Shown: in pieces, positions 1 to 7,000 of the stretch
Numbering within the stretch: the stretch's first letter is position 1
Layout of the letters: the number at the start of each line of letters is the position of its first letter
DNA from: JBBDWZ01 sp050732575
GTDB taxonomy: Bacteria > Gemmatimonadota > Gemmatimonadetes > Longimicrobiales > RSA9
DNA: 7,237 nt
Assembly (NCBI GenBank): GCA_050732575.1
Contig: JBOHRF010000259.1
Coordinates: forward strand, 1-7,237
Direction: 5' to 3'
Made by a program: the position numbers and the translations under genes
Notes under the pieces: model-generated
Seen by the model: the letters and a program-made list of their open reading frames with translations, nothing else
What the model was told of the DNA's origin: nothing
Database searches by the model: none

Positions 1-1
1 C

Positions 2-361
2 GGCTGCAGCATACAGGTCCGGCTGAGCACCGAAGCGCAGCGCAGTTACACCGGGCGCACACGGGATCGACCGATGTTCACGCCGGGTTTTCGCATAGCG
101 CTGGACCATCCGGTCGTGCAAGCCGCTACGGCCGTCATCGAGCGCAGCACAGGCCGCAGCCCGGCTCTGCGCCCCTGGACGTTTGCCACGGATGGTGGCC
201 ATGCGTGTGGCGTACACGGCATTCCTTGTGTTGGTTACGCTCCCGGCGAGGAGCGCTATGCGCACACGAATCGCGAGCGGCTGGAACTGCAATCGGCACG
301 CACGGTCTACGATTGTTATCCCCAGGTCATCCGCGCTGTACAACAGGCCGTTAGTCCTTGA
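2..361 (+). CDS. M20 family metallohydrolase, C-terminal part (5' end outside the window)
   Basis: The frame is open from the window edge to TGA at 359-361, giving the last 119 residues of a larger protein. M20 enzymes are two-zinc hydrolases that cleave peptides, acyl-amino acids or related amides in the cytoplasm; full members are about 370-450 residues. The visible part is the returning half of the catalytic domain: DHPVVQAA, a WTFATDGGHACG block, GIPCVGYAPGEE, then YAHTNRE, whose His (codon 263-265) sits where the last zinc-ligand histidine of the family lies. The WTF-T-G and GIPC-G-GPGEE-AH pattern resembles YgeY-type (selenium-metabolism-linked) hydrolases more than classical ArgE or DapE, but the substrate cannot be read from this fragment. 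An ATG at 74 lies inside the domain and is not a credible start. The gene ends 107 nt before rpsF and need not share its promoter. Confidence 0.85.
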   Translation, partial: GCSIQVRLSTEAQRSYTGRTRDRPMFTPGFRIALDHPVVQAATAVIERSTGRSPALRPWTFATDGGHACGVHGIPCVGYAPGEERYAHTNRERLELQSARTVYDCYPQVIRAVQQAVSP

Positions 362-400
362 TACGCGCAGAGTTGCCCGCGCGGCCGAGCATCTGTTAGC

Positions 401-460
401 TTTCTGGCCACATACTCCTGCTCCGGCATTCGGCCGGGGCCGACCATGACCAGAGGAGGA
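401..460 (+). promoter_or_regulatory. Candidate S6:S18-type leader: hairpin and SD-masking helix before rpsF
   Basis: The 107-nt gap 362-468 has no gene. In it, 420-427 (GCTCCGGC) pairs with 433-440 (GCCGGGGC) around the 5-nt loop ATTCG, an 8-bp stem with one G-U pair. Outside it, 401-407 (TTTCTGG) can pair with 450-456 (CCAGAGG), covering the first part of the Shine-Dalgarno site. A CCG triplet (440-442) lies on the 3' side at the base of the inner hairpin. In many bacteria the S6:S18 complex represses its own operon through a leader RNA with a conserved CCG near a helix; this arrangement is compatible with that, but I could not align it to the family model. An alternative small stem (430-434 with 439-443) competes with the main one. 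No convincing -35/-10 pair was found in the gap. Confidence 0.4.
452..460 (+). promoter_or_regulatory. Shine-Dalgarno site of rpsF
   Basis: AGAGGAGGA ends 8 nt before the GTG at 469. It is the strongest ribosome binding site in the window and decides in favour of the GTG start, since there is no suitable ATG in frame. Its 5' part can pair with 401-405 in the folded leader. Confidence 0.8.
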
Positions 461-468
461 ACCGGGCC

Positions 469-846
469 GTGAACCACCCCTACGAAGTCGTGTACATCTT
501 CGATTCCGCACTGCCGGAAGATCGAATCAACGAAAAACTCGAGCGTTTCCATCAACAGCTCACCAGCCATGGCGCCGAGCTGACCGCCACCGAGCATTGG
601 GGTCGGAAGCAAATGACGTACGCCATCAAGAAACGCCAGGCCGGTTATTACGTGGTAGCGCAGTTCAGTTCTCCGGGGGATGCGCTGCCCGAATTCGAGC
701 GGCTGTTGAAGCTGGACGAAGATCTGCTGCGCTATCTGCTGGTGGCACACCAGGGCGAGCCAACCGCACCCATGTCGATTGCAACGCGTGATCCGCGTCG
801 TGATGACGAGGAGGGTGAAGGCGAAGATGAAGAGGGAGAGGCATGA
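469..846 (+). CDS. rpsF: 30S ribosomal protein bS6
   Basis: The product has 125 residues and starts at GTG. bS6 binds bS18 and 16S rRNA on the platform of the small subunit. The sequence carries the S6 landmarks: YEVVYIFDSAL at the first strand, the EHWGRKQMTYAIKK segment (about residues 42-56), GYYVVAQFSS, and the FERLLKLDEDLLRYLLV helix/strand. The C-terminus from about residue 108 is a run of Asp, Glu and Gly (RDDEEGEGEDEEGEA), an acidic tail common in S6 proteins. The purine-rich codons of this tail double as the ribosome binding site of rpsR, and the stop overlaps the rpsR start as ATGA. No ssb gene lies between rpsF and rpsR, unlike in many Firmicutes. Confidence 0.97.
   Translation: MNHPYEVVYIFDSALPEDRINEKLERFHQQLTSHGAELTATEHWGRKQMTYAIKKRQAGYYVVAQFSSPGDALPEFERLLKLDEDLLRYLLVAHQGEPTAPMSIATRDPRRDDEEGEGEDEEGEA
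832..841 (+). promoter_or_regulatory. Ribosome binding site of rpsR inside the rpsF acidic tail
   Basis: GAGGGAGAGG lies just before the rpsR ATG at 843. The AGGGAG core (833-838) leaves a 4-nt spacing. The same bases encode the final Glu-Gly-Glu of bS6, so tail sequence and translation signal are constrained together. With the ATGA overlap this suggests translational coupling, which would suit two proteins that act as a 1:1 complex. Confidence 0.65.
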
Positions 847-1073
847 CCGCGTTCCGTCGAGCCGCCAAATCCTGCCCGCTCTGTGAGAACGGGATTCGGG
901 TGATCAATTACAAGGATGAGAAAACACTGTCACGGTTGATGAGCGAGCAGGGGAAGATTCTGCCGCGCCGCATGACCGGCATGTGTGCGCGTCATCAACG
1001 ACAGTGTGGCACCGCCATCAAGCGGGCGCGCTACTTGGCGCTGTTGCCGTACGTCCGGAGCTTCGGCGACTAG
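843..1073 (+). CDS. rpsR: 30S ribosomal protein bS18, zinc-ribbon (C+) form
   Basis: The 76-residue product shows the bS18 signature: INYKDEKTLSRLMSEQGKILPRRMTGMCARHQR, followed by a basic IKRARYLALLPYV tail. It keeps a complete metal-site set, C11-x2-C14 (CPLC) and C48-x2-H51 (CARH), the C+ form of this protein; many bacteria have lost these residues. C+ and C- versions of several ribosomal proteins are known, the C- forms being favoured under zinc limitation. Whether this organism also has a C- paralogue cannot be seen here. The start codon overlaps the rpsF stop by 4 nt. Confidence 0.97.
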   Translation: MTAFRRAAKSCPLCENGIRVINYKDEKTLSRLMSEQGKILPRRMTGMCARHQRQCGTAIKRARYLALLPYVRSFGD

Positions 1074-1082
1074 GTCAGGCGC

Positions 1083-1132
1083 ATCGATGCCGGCATCGAT
1101 CGAAACGTGAGGCGCGGCACGGTACTGTGCCG
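1083..1132 (+). other. Perfect 18-bp palindrome and second hairpin between rpsR and the DUF2232 gene
   Basis: Starting 9 nt after the rpsR stop, 1083-1100 reads ATCGATGCCGGCATCGAT, a perfect 18-bp palindrome; as RNA it folds as a 7-bp stem with a CCGG loop. It is followed by CGGCAC (1115-1120) pairing with GTGCCG (1127-1132), a 6-bp stem that covers the GTG at 1127. The only purine-rich stretch, GTGAGG (1107-1112), lies between the two. No T-run follows, so it is not a standard intrinsic terminator. It could tune expression of the membrane protein below that of the ribosomal proteins, act as an RNA processing site, or bind a dimeric regulator. The structures are seen; the role is not. Confidence 0.5.
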
Positions 1133-2059
1133 GTGAGTTCCGAGTTGGGCCGCTGGTGGGCGCCGCTCGGGCTGGCCATTGCGGCCACTGTCTTATCAGT
1201 GGTCAATTCGGGGCTTCTGTTGATCCTGCCCCTTGCCCTGTTGCTGGTGGCGCTGCCGCCGCGACGCCCCGTGTGGGTTGCACTCGGTGTTTTGCTGCTC
1301 ACCCTGACACTGGTGCGGCCGAACGGCGACATGTTGTGGTGGTTGGGACGTGGTTGGGCGCTCATTCTGGGCGCGTGGTTTGTTGGTGTTGTGGCCGTGC
1401 GGCCAACCGGCGGTTTCGTCAACCGCGGACTGGCTGCGGTTTCTGGGGCACTCGCTTCGGCGGCCGTTTTTTTTCTGCTCAACCGGGCCGGCTGGCGCGA
1501 AATTGATGCCAGTGTTGGCCTGGAATTGCGGACGGCAGCAGATTCCGTGGCGGCGGTGTTCGCGCCGCGCATCGAGGACCCGGCGGCGAGCACGCAGGCG
1601 GTCGCGACAGTACACCGCCTGGCCAACGTGCAGGCCAGTGTCTATCCGGCGCTCCTGGCCCTCGCCTCGTTGGCCGCGCTGGCGGTTGCCTGGTGGCTTT
1701 GGCGACGGCTGGTCACGCGCGAACCGCGCCCACTGCGCTCACTGCGCGAGTTCCGGTTTCGCGACGAGCTGGTTTGGCTCATGGTTGTTGGCGTTGCCTT
1801 GATCGTACTGCCCATGGATGCGCTTTCAACCCGGGTAGGTGCGAATCTGGCAACGTTCGTGGGCGCGCTCTGCGCGCTGCGCGGTCTGGGCGTCATACTC
1901 GCGTTGTACGTGAGCCCGAGTCCGCTGGGTGCAGTTCTTACATTAGTCTTGGGGATCCTTCTGTTTCCTTTGGTTGCGCCCGCCATACTGGTGTATGGAC
2001 TCGGCGACACGTGGCTGGACCTGCGAGCGCGTTTGCGTTCGCCCCACTCGAGCGAATGA
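1127..2059 (+). CDS. YybS-like polytopic membrane protein (DUF2232 type)
   Basis: From GTG 1127 the product is 310 residues, very rich in Leu, Val and Ala, with about 8 hydrophobic segments (near residues 12-43 as one or two, 48-64, 72-92, 100-118, 170-190, 215-235, 245-265, 270-295). The C-terminal part, with GANLATFVGALCALRGLGVILAL, a long hydrophobic stretch and then GLGDTWLDLRARLR, matches the pattern of DUF2232/YybS proteins. The position between rpsR and rplI is typical for that family. The function is unknown; its recurring linkage to ribosomal genes is the main clue. The start is uncertain: GTG 1127, GTG 1133 and TTG 1145 are in frame, none has a well-spaced ribosome binding site, and hairpin 1115-1132 covers the first. 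A longer open frame reaching back to 983 overlaps rpsR and encodes non-membrane, Arg/His-rich residues there, so it was not used. A T8 run at 1467-1474 lies within the gene. Confidence 0.78.
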   Translation: MPVSSELGRWWAPLGLAIAATVLSVVNSGLLLILPLALLLVALPPRRPVWVALGVLLLTLTLVRPNGDMLWWLGRGWALILGAWFVGVVAVRPTGGFVNRGLAAVSGALASAAVFFLLNRAGWREIDASVGLELRTAADSVAAVFAPRIEDPAASTQAVATVHRLANVQASVYPALLALASLAALAVAWWLWRRLVTREPRPLRSLREFRFRDELVWLMVVGVALIVLPMDALSTRVGANLATFVGALCALRGLGVILALYVSPSPLGAVLTLVLGILLFPLVAPAILVYGLGDTWLDLRARLRSPHSSE

Positions 2060-2066
2060 ACGAACG

Positions 2067-2528
2067 ATGAAGAACGTAAAAGTGATCTTGCGGCAGGACT
2101 TGGCCAACCTGGGTTCAACGGGCGATCTGGTGACGGTGAAGCCCGGATACGCGCGCAACTACCTGCTTCCCCGCGGGCTGGCATTTGAAGCGACGGCGGC
2201 GAATGTTCGGCAGCTCGAGGAGGATCAGAAACGTGCGGAGCACAAAGCCAAACGGGATTACCTGGAAGGGCGCCGCAGAGCCGCGCAGCTGGAAGGTGTT
2301 TCCCTGACTTTCCACGCCAACGCAGGCGAAGAGGGCAAGTTGTTCGGCTCCATCACGACCGGTGATATCAGCGACCGTCTGAACGAACAGGGTCTGGATT
2401 TCACGGTGGACCGCCGTTGGATCGATCTGCCCGAGCCGATCAAGGCGTTGGGCGTGTTCTCTGTTGCCATCCGCCTGCACACAGATGTTCGTCCTGAAAT
2501 CAAGGTTTGGGTCATCAAAGGCGAGTGA
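2067..2528 (+). CDS. rplI: 50S ribosomal protein bL9
   Basis: The 153-residue product has the usual two-domain L9 form. The N-terminal domain begins MKNVKVILRQDLANLG and contains the full classical L9 signature at residues 16-43 (G..GD..TV..GYARNYL...G.A...T). A charged connecting helix follows (about 45-75, rich in Glu, Lys and Arg), then the C-terminal domain with GKLFGSITTGDIS and a terminal EIKVWVIKGE strand. bL9 sits at the base of the L1 stalk and its linker reaches out from the ribosome. The ATG at 2067 is fixed by the conserved MKxVxVIL start; the in-frame extension back to 1974 overlaps the DUF2232 gene. There is no clear Shine-Dalgarno site. The start is 7 nt after the upstream stop, so reinitiation after the DUF2232 gene is likely. 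Confidence 0.97.
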   Translation: MKNVKVILRQDLANLGSTGDLVTVKPGYARNYLLPRGLAFEATAANVRQLEEDQKRAEHKAKRDYLEGRRRAAQLEGVSLTFHANAGEEGKLFGSITTGDISDRLNEQGLDFTVDRRWIDLPEPIKALGVFSVAIRLHTDVRPEIKVWVIKGE

Positions 2529-2543
2529 CCGCCGCGCACCCGC

Positions 2544-3584
2544 TTGGCCGGCCATGAATCCGTGAGTCTGGCCTCGGTCAGTGTGGTGGTTTGCACGCAC
2601 AATGGAGCGTGCCGACTGGGCCCAACCTTGCTCCATCTGGCCAAACAAGACGCGGCAGCTGACTGCTTCATCGAAGTCATTGTCGTGGACAACGCCTCCG
2701 CGGATGAATCTGGCGCGGCCGCCCGGGCGGCCTGGCCCAACGAAGCGCGTATACCACTGCGCGTAGTTCCCGAATCCAAATTGGGGTTGACGTACGCGCG
2801 CGCGCGTGGTTGGCAAACGGCGCGCGGCTCCATCGTCGTGTTTGTGGACGATGACAACTGGCTGCCACCTCACTGGGTCAGCACCGTGGCCCACGTGATG
2901 ACGGTGCACCCCGAGGTTTCCGTGTGTGGCGGCCCGGCCGTGCCGGTGTTCGAGTCAACACCACCCGCCTGGTTCGAGCGCTACCAGGAGAACTTTGCCG
3001 TTGGAACTCAAGCCGGAACGTCCGGTGACGTTACCGCGATCCGCCCCGTCCTTTGGGGAGCGGGGCTGGCAGTTCGGCGCGATCATCTGGAAGCGCTTTG
3101 GCAGAGCGGCTTTCGACCATGGTCGTCGGATCGAACGGGGAGCCGGTTGGCAGCCGGGGGCGACACGGAGCTTTGCCTGGCGTTGGTGAGGTCGGGCGGC
3201 CGGGTGTGGTACGATGAGCGACTCGCGCTTCAGCACTTTCTGCCGGCGGGTCGACTGCGCTGGGATCATTTGCGCGGACTCTATCGGGGCTTTGGCGCGG
3301 CCACGGTAGTGACCGACCTCTATCGGTTTGATACGTTCTTGAGGTCGGACCCCATTCGCAACTTCATTCGCACCAACTGGGCGTACCGCTGGCTGCGCAC
3401 ATTTGCCGAGTTGTGGAGCCGGCCCGCTGCCCTGCGCCGGTGGCTGCAGGCCAACGAAGGCAGCCCCGAGGTGTTGTGGGTGGATCAGCAATTGGGTAGG
3501 CTGCGAGAACTCGCGTTTTGGCGTGCTCGTTATGCATCCGCCTTACGCACCATGGCGCACAGACGCTGGCCCACTTTACGCTGA
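2544..3584 (+). CDS. Family 2 (GT-A) glycosyltransferase
   Basis: From TTG 2544 the product is 346 residues. It is a soluble GT-A fold transferase using a nucleotide-activated sugar and a divalent metal. Visible motifs: VSVVVCTHNG (residues 12-21, start of the Rossmann-like fold), VVDNASAD (47-54, nucleotide binding), VFVDDDN (99-105, containing the metal-binding DxD), WGAGLAVRR (171-179), GGDTEL (205-210, position of the catalytic-base ED-type motif) and YDERLALQHFLP (223-234). No convincing membrane segment is present; the C-terminus is rich in Arg and Trp and may bind the membrane or an acceptor lipid. The acceptor cannot be inferred. It follows rplI by 15 nt and precedes rsfS by 45 nt, with no polysaccharide genes nearby. 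GTG 2562 is an equally possible start; neither has a good ribosome binding site. Confidence 0.92.
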   Translation: MAGHESVSLASVSVVVCTHNGACRLGPTLLHLAKQDAAADCFIEVIVVDNASADESGAAARAAWPNEARIPLRVVPESKLGLTYARARGWQTARGSIVVFVDDDNWLPPHWVSTVAHVMTVHPEVSVCGGPAVPVFESTPPAWFERYQENFAVGTQAGTSGDVTAIRPVLWGAGLAVRRDHLEALWQSGFRPWSSDRTGSRLAAGGDTELCLALVRSGGRVWYDERLALQHFLPAGRLRWDHLRGLYRGFGAATVVTDLYRFDTFLRSDPIRNFIRTNWAYRWLRTFAELWSRPAALRRWLQANEGSPEVLWVDQQLGRLRELAFWRARYASALRTMAHRRWPTLR

Positions 3585-3602
3585 CCTGGCCCTGGTCATT
3601 TT
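3582..3602 (+). terminator. Weak terminator-like hairpin after the glycosyltransferase gene
   Basis: TGACC (3582-3586, overlapping the TGA stop) pairs with GGTCA (3594-3598) around a 7-nt loop and is followed by TTTT. The stem has only 5 bp and the U-run is short, so at best it would cause partial termination before rsfS. Confidence 0.25.
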
Positions 3603-3629
3603 GCAGCAACGTCATCGAGAAGCAGGGGA

Positions 3630-4019
3630 ATGAAATCGAAAACGACACACGCCACAGCGACTGAGAAGAAGAACGCGTCACTGCCTCCTGATCTGGAAAG
3701 AGCCGCAACCCTGGTGTCCGAGCGGAAGGCACAGAACCTGGTTGTGCTCGACCTGCGCGGTCTATCGAACGCGACCGACTTTTTCTTGCTGGCTTCGGGC
3801 ACATCCGATTTGCACGCACGCTCGATTGCCGAACACGTGATGGAGGAGTTGAAAAAAGAGGGGGTTCGCCCAGACCATGTGGAAGGCCTGCGTAGCGGGC
3901 GCTGGGTGCTACTCGACTACATCGACTTCGTCATTCACGTCTTTCATCCGGCCGCTCGTGAGTTCTATCAATTGGAGCGTTTGTGGGGTGACGCTCCCGC
4001 CCATGCGCTGGAGGTCTAG
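3630..4019 (+). CDS. rsfS: Ribosome silencing factor RsfS (Iojap family)
   Basis: The 129-residue product matches RsfS along most of its length: DLERAATLVSERKAQNLVVLDLRGLSNATDFFLLASGTSD (from about residue 20), ARSIAEHVMEELK, then EGLRSGRWVLLDYIDFVIHVFHPAAREFYQLERLWGDAP. RsfS binds uL14 on the 50S subunit and blocks joining with 30S, lowering translation under starvation. The first ~18 residues are a polar, Lys/Thr/Ala-rich extension. The ATG at 3630 is preceded by GAGAAG (3617-3622, 7-nt spacing); the stronger AGGGGA touches the ATG and is probably too close. The usual neighbour nadD is not present in this window. The last codons contain GGAGGT (4010-4015), the likely ribosome binding site of the next gene. 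Confidence 0.96.
   Translation: MKSKTTHATATEKKNASLPPDLERAATLVSERKAQNLVVLDLRGLSNATDFFLLASGTSDLHARSIAEHVMEELKKEGVRPDHVEGLRSGRWVLLDYIDFVIHVFHPAAREFYQLERLWGDAPAHALEV
4010..4015 (+). promoter_or_regulatory. Shine-Dalgarno site of the fusion gene, inside rsfS
   Basis: GGAGGT is a full match to the anti-Shine-Dalgarno core and lies in the last sense codons of rsfS. It is 13 nt before the ATG at 4029, a slightly long spacing; no start codon in frame lies nearer. The rsfS stop (4017-4019) falls in between, so the two genes are probably translationally coupled. Confidence 0.55.
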
Positions 4020-4028
4020 CACCACGCA

Positions 4029-7000
4029 ATGAGAGCCTGCCGCTCGCTGCTTGTGCTCGCCGCAACCCTGGCCTGGGCGCCTGCCCCCGGCGCGGCACAG
4101 TATTTCGGGCGGAACAAGGTGCAGTACCGCGCGTTCGACTTCGACATCATTCGCACCGAACATTTCGACGTTTACTACTACGCCCAGGAGCGCGAAGCAG
4201 CGCTGGACGCGGCGCGCATGGCGGAGCGTTCCTACGCACGCATTTCGCGCCTGCTGCGGCATGAGTTCCGCGAACGCAAACCGGTAGTACTCTATGCCTC
4301 ACACACGGACTTCCAGCAGACCAACATCACAGACGGTGTGATTGACGAAAGCACGGCTGCGTTTGCGGAAACGCTCAAGAGCCGAATGGTTCTGCCTTTT
4401 ACCGGCTGGTACGCTGATTTCGACCACGTCTTCACACACGAGTTGGTGCATGCCTTTCAATACGATGTGATCTTCCGACGCGGCCTGCTGAATGAGGCCG
4501 CGCCTTTCACCACGCGCCTGCCTCTTTGGTTCATGGAAGGCATGGCCGAGTATCTCTCCATTGGTCGCATCGATGCGCACACCATCAGCTGGCTGCGCGA
4601 TGCCACGCTGAGCGGTTATTTGCGAAGCGTTGACGAGATGAGTGCGCGCGATGACTATCTGTCGTATCGGTTCGGTCAGTCGCTCTGGCAATACGTTGCC
4701 GCCAGGTGGGGTGAGGAGGTGGTGGGCATTCTCCTGCAGAAGACGGCGCGCATGGGCGTGGAGCGTGCGTTCGCGTCTACGTTGGGTGTGACGTTGGTTG
4801 AGCTGAGCAAGGAATGGCAGGCCGCGGTGCGCAAGGCGTATTTGCCGCAAGTCGCGGAATTTGCCCGGCCGCAGAGCTTTGCGCGCAAGTTGACCCAGCA
4901 CGATCGCCTGCAGGATCCGTGGTTCCTGGCGCCTGCGCTCTCGCCCGATGGCAAGCTGATGGTCTACCTGTCGCAGCGTGAGGGATTCTTCTTTGACCTG
5001 TGGCTGGCCGACGCGCAAACCGGTAAGCCGTTGCACAGGCTGGTCAGCGCCGCACGCAACGCGGACTTCGAGTCCCTGCGCTTCCTCACATCGGGCGCGG
5101 CCTTTTCGCCTGATGGTCGCTACCTCGCCTTCTCCGCGCAGACGGGTGGCCGCGATGCGCTGTACCTGTACGACCTGCACAAGCGGCGCGTGCTGCGCCG
5201 GTTGCGCTTCCCACTGCACGGCATCGAATCACCCAGCTTTTCACCGGATGGGCAACACATCGTGTTCTCCGGTAATGATGGTGGCCTGAGTGATCTGTTC
5301 ATTACCGATCTGCAAGGACGGCTGACCCGCCTGACCTCGGACCGTCACGCCGATCTATTGCCCTCCTGGTCGCCCGATGGGACCACGATTGCATTTACCA
5401 CGGATCGCGGACCGGACAGCGACTTCGACCGCTTGATCCACGGCAACTTGCGCATCGCACTGTACGAGCTGGCTACCCAGAAACTGGCCGTTCTCCCGGA
5501 GCAAGAGCAGGGCAAGAACATCAATCCGGTGTGGGCGCCGGATTCAAAGACGCTGGTTTGGGTCAATGACGCGACCGGCACGAATAACCTGCACCTGTTC
5601 GAGCGCGATCAGAAACGACTCTATCGCATCAGCAACATGCTTTCCGGCGTCATCGCCGTGAAAGATGTGAGTCCCGTGCTCAGCTGGTCGAACAGCGGGC
5701 GGCTTGTCTTCACCTACTTCGAAAAGGCCGGCTACAACCTGTACGTGCTGGATGATCCACGCACGTTGCCGCGCCAGCCGGTGGTCCGGGCCTCCACGAT
5801 TACACGGGCGTCGGCGCCGGGCCTACCTTCACCGGAGAACGGCGCCGCGGTTGAACAAAACCGTAGCGGGCATAGTGAAATGGTGGCCGACAGTGCCCGG
5901 ATGGGCGCAACCAGGCCCGACGCGAGCCGTACACTGGAGCCTGTCCGGTCGTTCTATCGCAGCAGCGGGCAATTTCGCGCGAGTGCAGGGTCGATCGAGC
6001 CTTATGAAACGCAGCCGTTGCCGGTCTCTGTGTCAGCGCTTCTGGACAGTGCGAGCCTGAGTGTGCCGGATACGATCCGGTTCAGCCATCACGACTACAA
6101 GGTGAAGTTCACACCGGACATGATTGGGCGACCGACCATTGGGGCACAGGTGGGCGGTCACTATGGGAACGGCGTCTACGGCGGAAGTTACATTGCGCTC
6201 TCCGACCTCCTGGGCAACCACAACATTGTGGCCGCCGGCAACATCAACGGCTCGCTCTCCGATGCCAGTGTTTATGCCGGGTACGACTTTCTGAAAACGC
6301 GGGCCAATTTTGGTTTTGCCCTCGAGCAGCTGCCGTTGTATCGCTACTACGGCACGGACTACATGACGTTGCAGGTGAATGGTCAAGCCGAGAACGTGGC
6401 GGCCCATGTTTTTGTACGCGATGTGATACGCATGGCGGCGGCCTGGGTCAGTTACCCGTTCAGCGCCTTCCGCCGGATCGAGCTGGGCGCGCGCGGCGTC
6501 TATTACAAGAGCGACATCCTGTATCGGGGGCGCTACGTACGCACCGGTGAGCCGCTCGACCGTTCCGAGCGCATTGACGACCTGAGCTACCTGCAGCCCA
6601 TGGCGGCCATGGTCTTCGACAATTCGCTGTTCGGCTGGACCGGACCCATCTACGGTCGTCGTTATCGCGCTCAAGTTTCGCGCACGTTGGGCAGCTTTGC
6701 GTTCACCGAAGCGCTGCTCGATTTCCGCAACTACTGGAACTACAAACAGAGTGTGGTGCTGGCTACGCGCCTGACCGGGCTGGGCCGGTTTGGTGCGGAC
6801 GCCGATCGGTTCAGTGTCTACTGGGGCGGGCCGTATTACGTGCGCGGTTATGACGCGCGCTCCTTCCCTTTAGAGGGGGCGGAATGCGAGCGCGGTAGGG
6901 AACAGGACGATGCGGCGCGACTTTCCCCCTGCCCGCTGCGCGACCAGTTGATTGGATCAAGCGCGGCCTTTTTCAACACGGAACTGCGCGCGCCGATCAT

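Noticed and set aside
377..384. CCGCGCGG palindrome in the rpsF leader
   Set aside because: An 8-bp CG palindrome is common by chance at this base composition and has no flanking extension.
358..416. Possible promoter upstream of rpsF (TTGATA at 358, CATACT at 411)
   Set aside because: The elements are not separated by a suitable spacer, and neither has a good partner at 16-18 nt.
983..1126. N-terminal extension of the DUF2232 frame overlapping rpsR
   Set aside because: The extra 48 residues are Arg/His-rich, overlap most of the rpsR 3' half in another frame, and lack a hydrophobic pattern; starts at 1127 or later fit better.
1461..1474. GC-rich stretch followed by T8, resembling an intrinsic terminator
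   Set aside because: The possible stem before the T-run is only about 3 bp (CGG/CCG) and lies within a continuous coding frame.
2115..2909. 264-codon open frame on the - strand
   Set aside because: It overlaps rplI and the start of the glycosyltransferase, both well supported on the + strand, and has no recognisable domain.
4299..5219. 306-codon open frame on the - strand
   Set aside because: It lies fully antisense to the peptidase and propeller regions of the fusion, whose + frame has recognisable motifs throughout. The translated product is Arg/Gln/His-rich with no family pattern, typical of a shadow frame in GC-rich DNA.
6033..6674. 213-codon open frame on the - strand
   Set aside because: It is antisense to the barrel strands of the fusion gene and crosses no intergenic space; no start signal or family resemblance.
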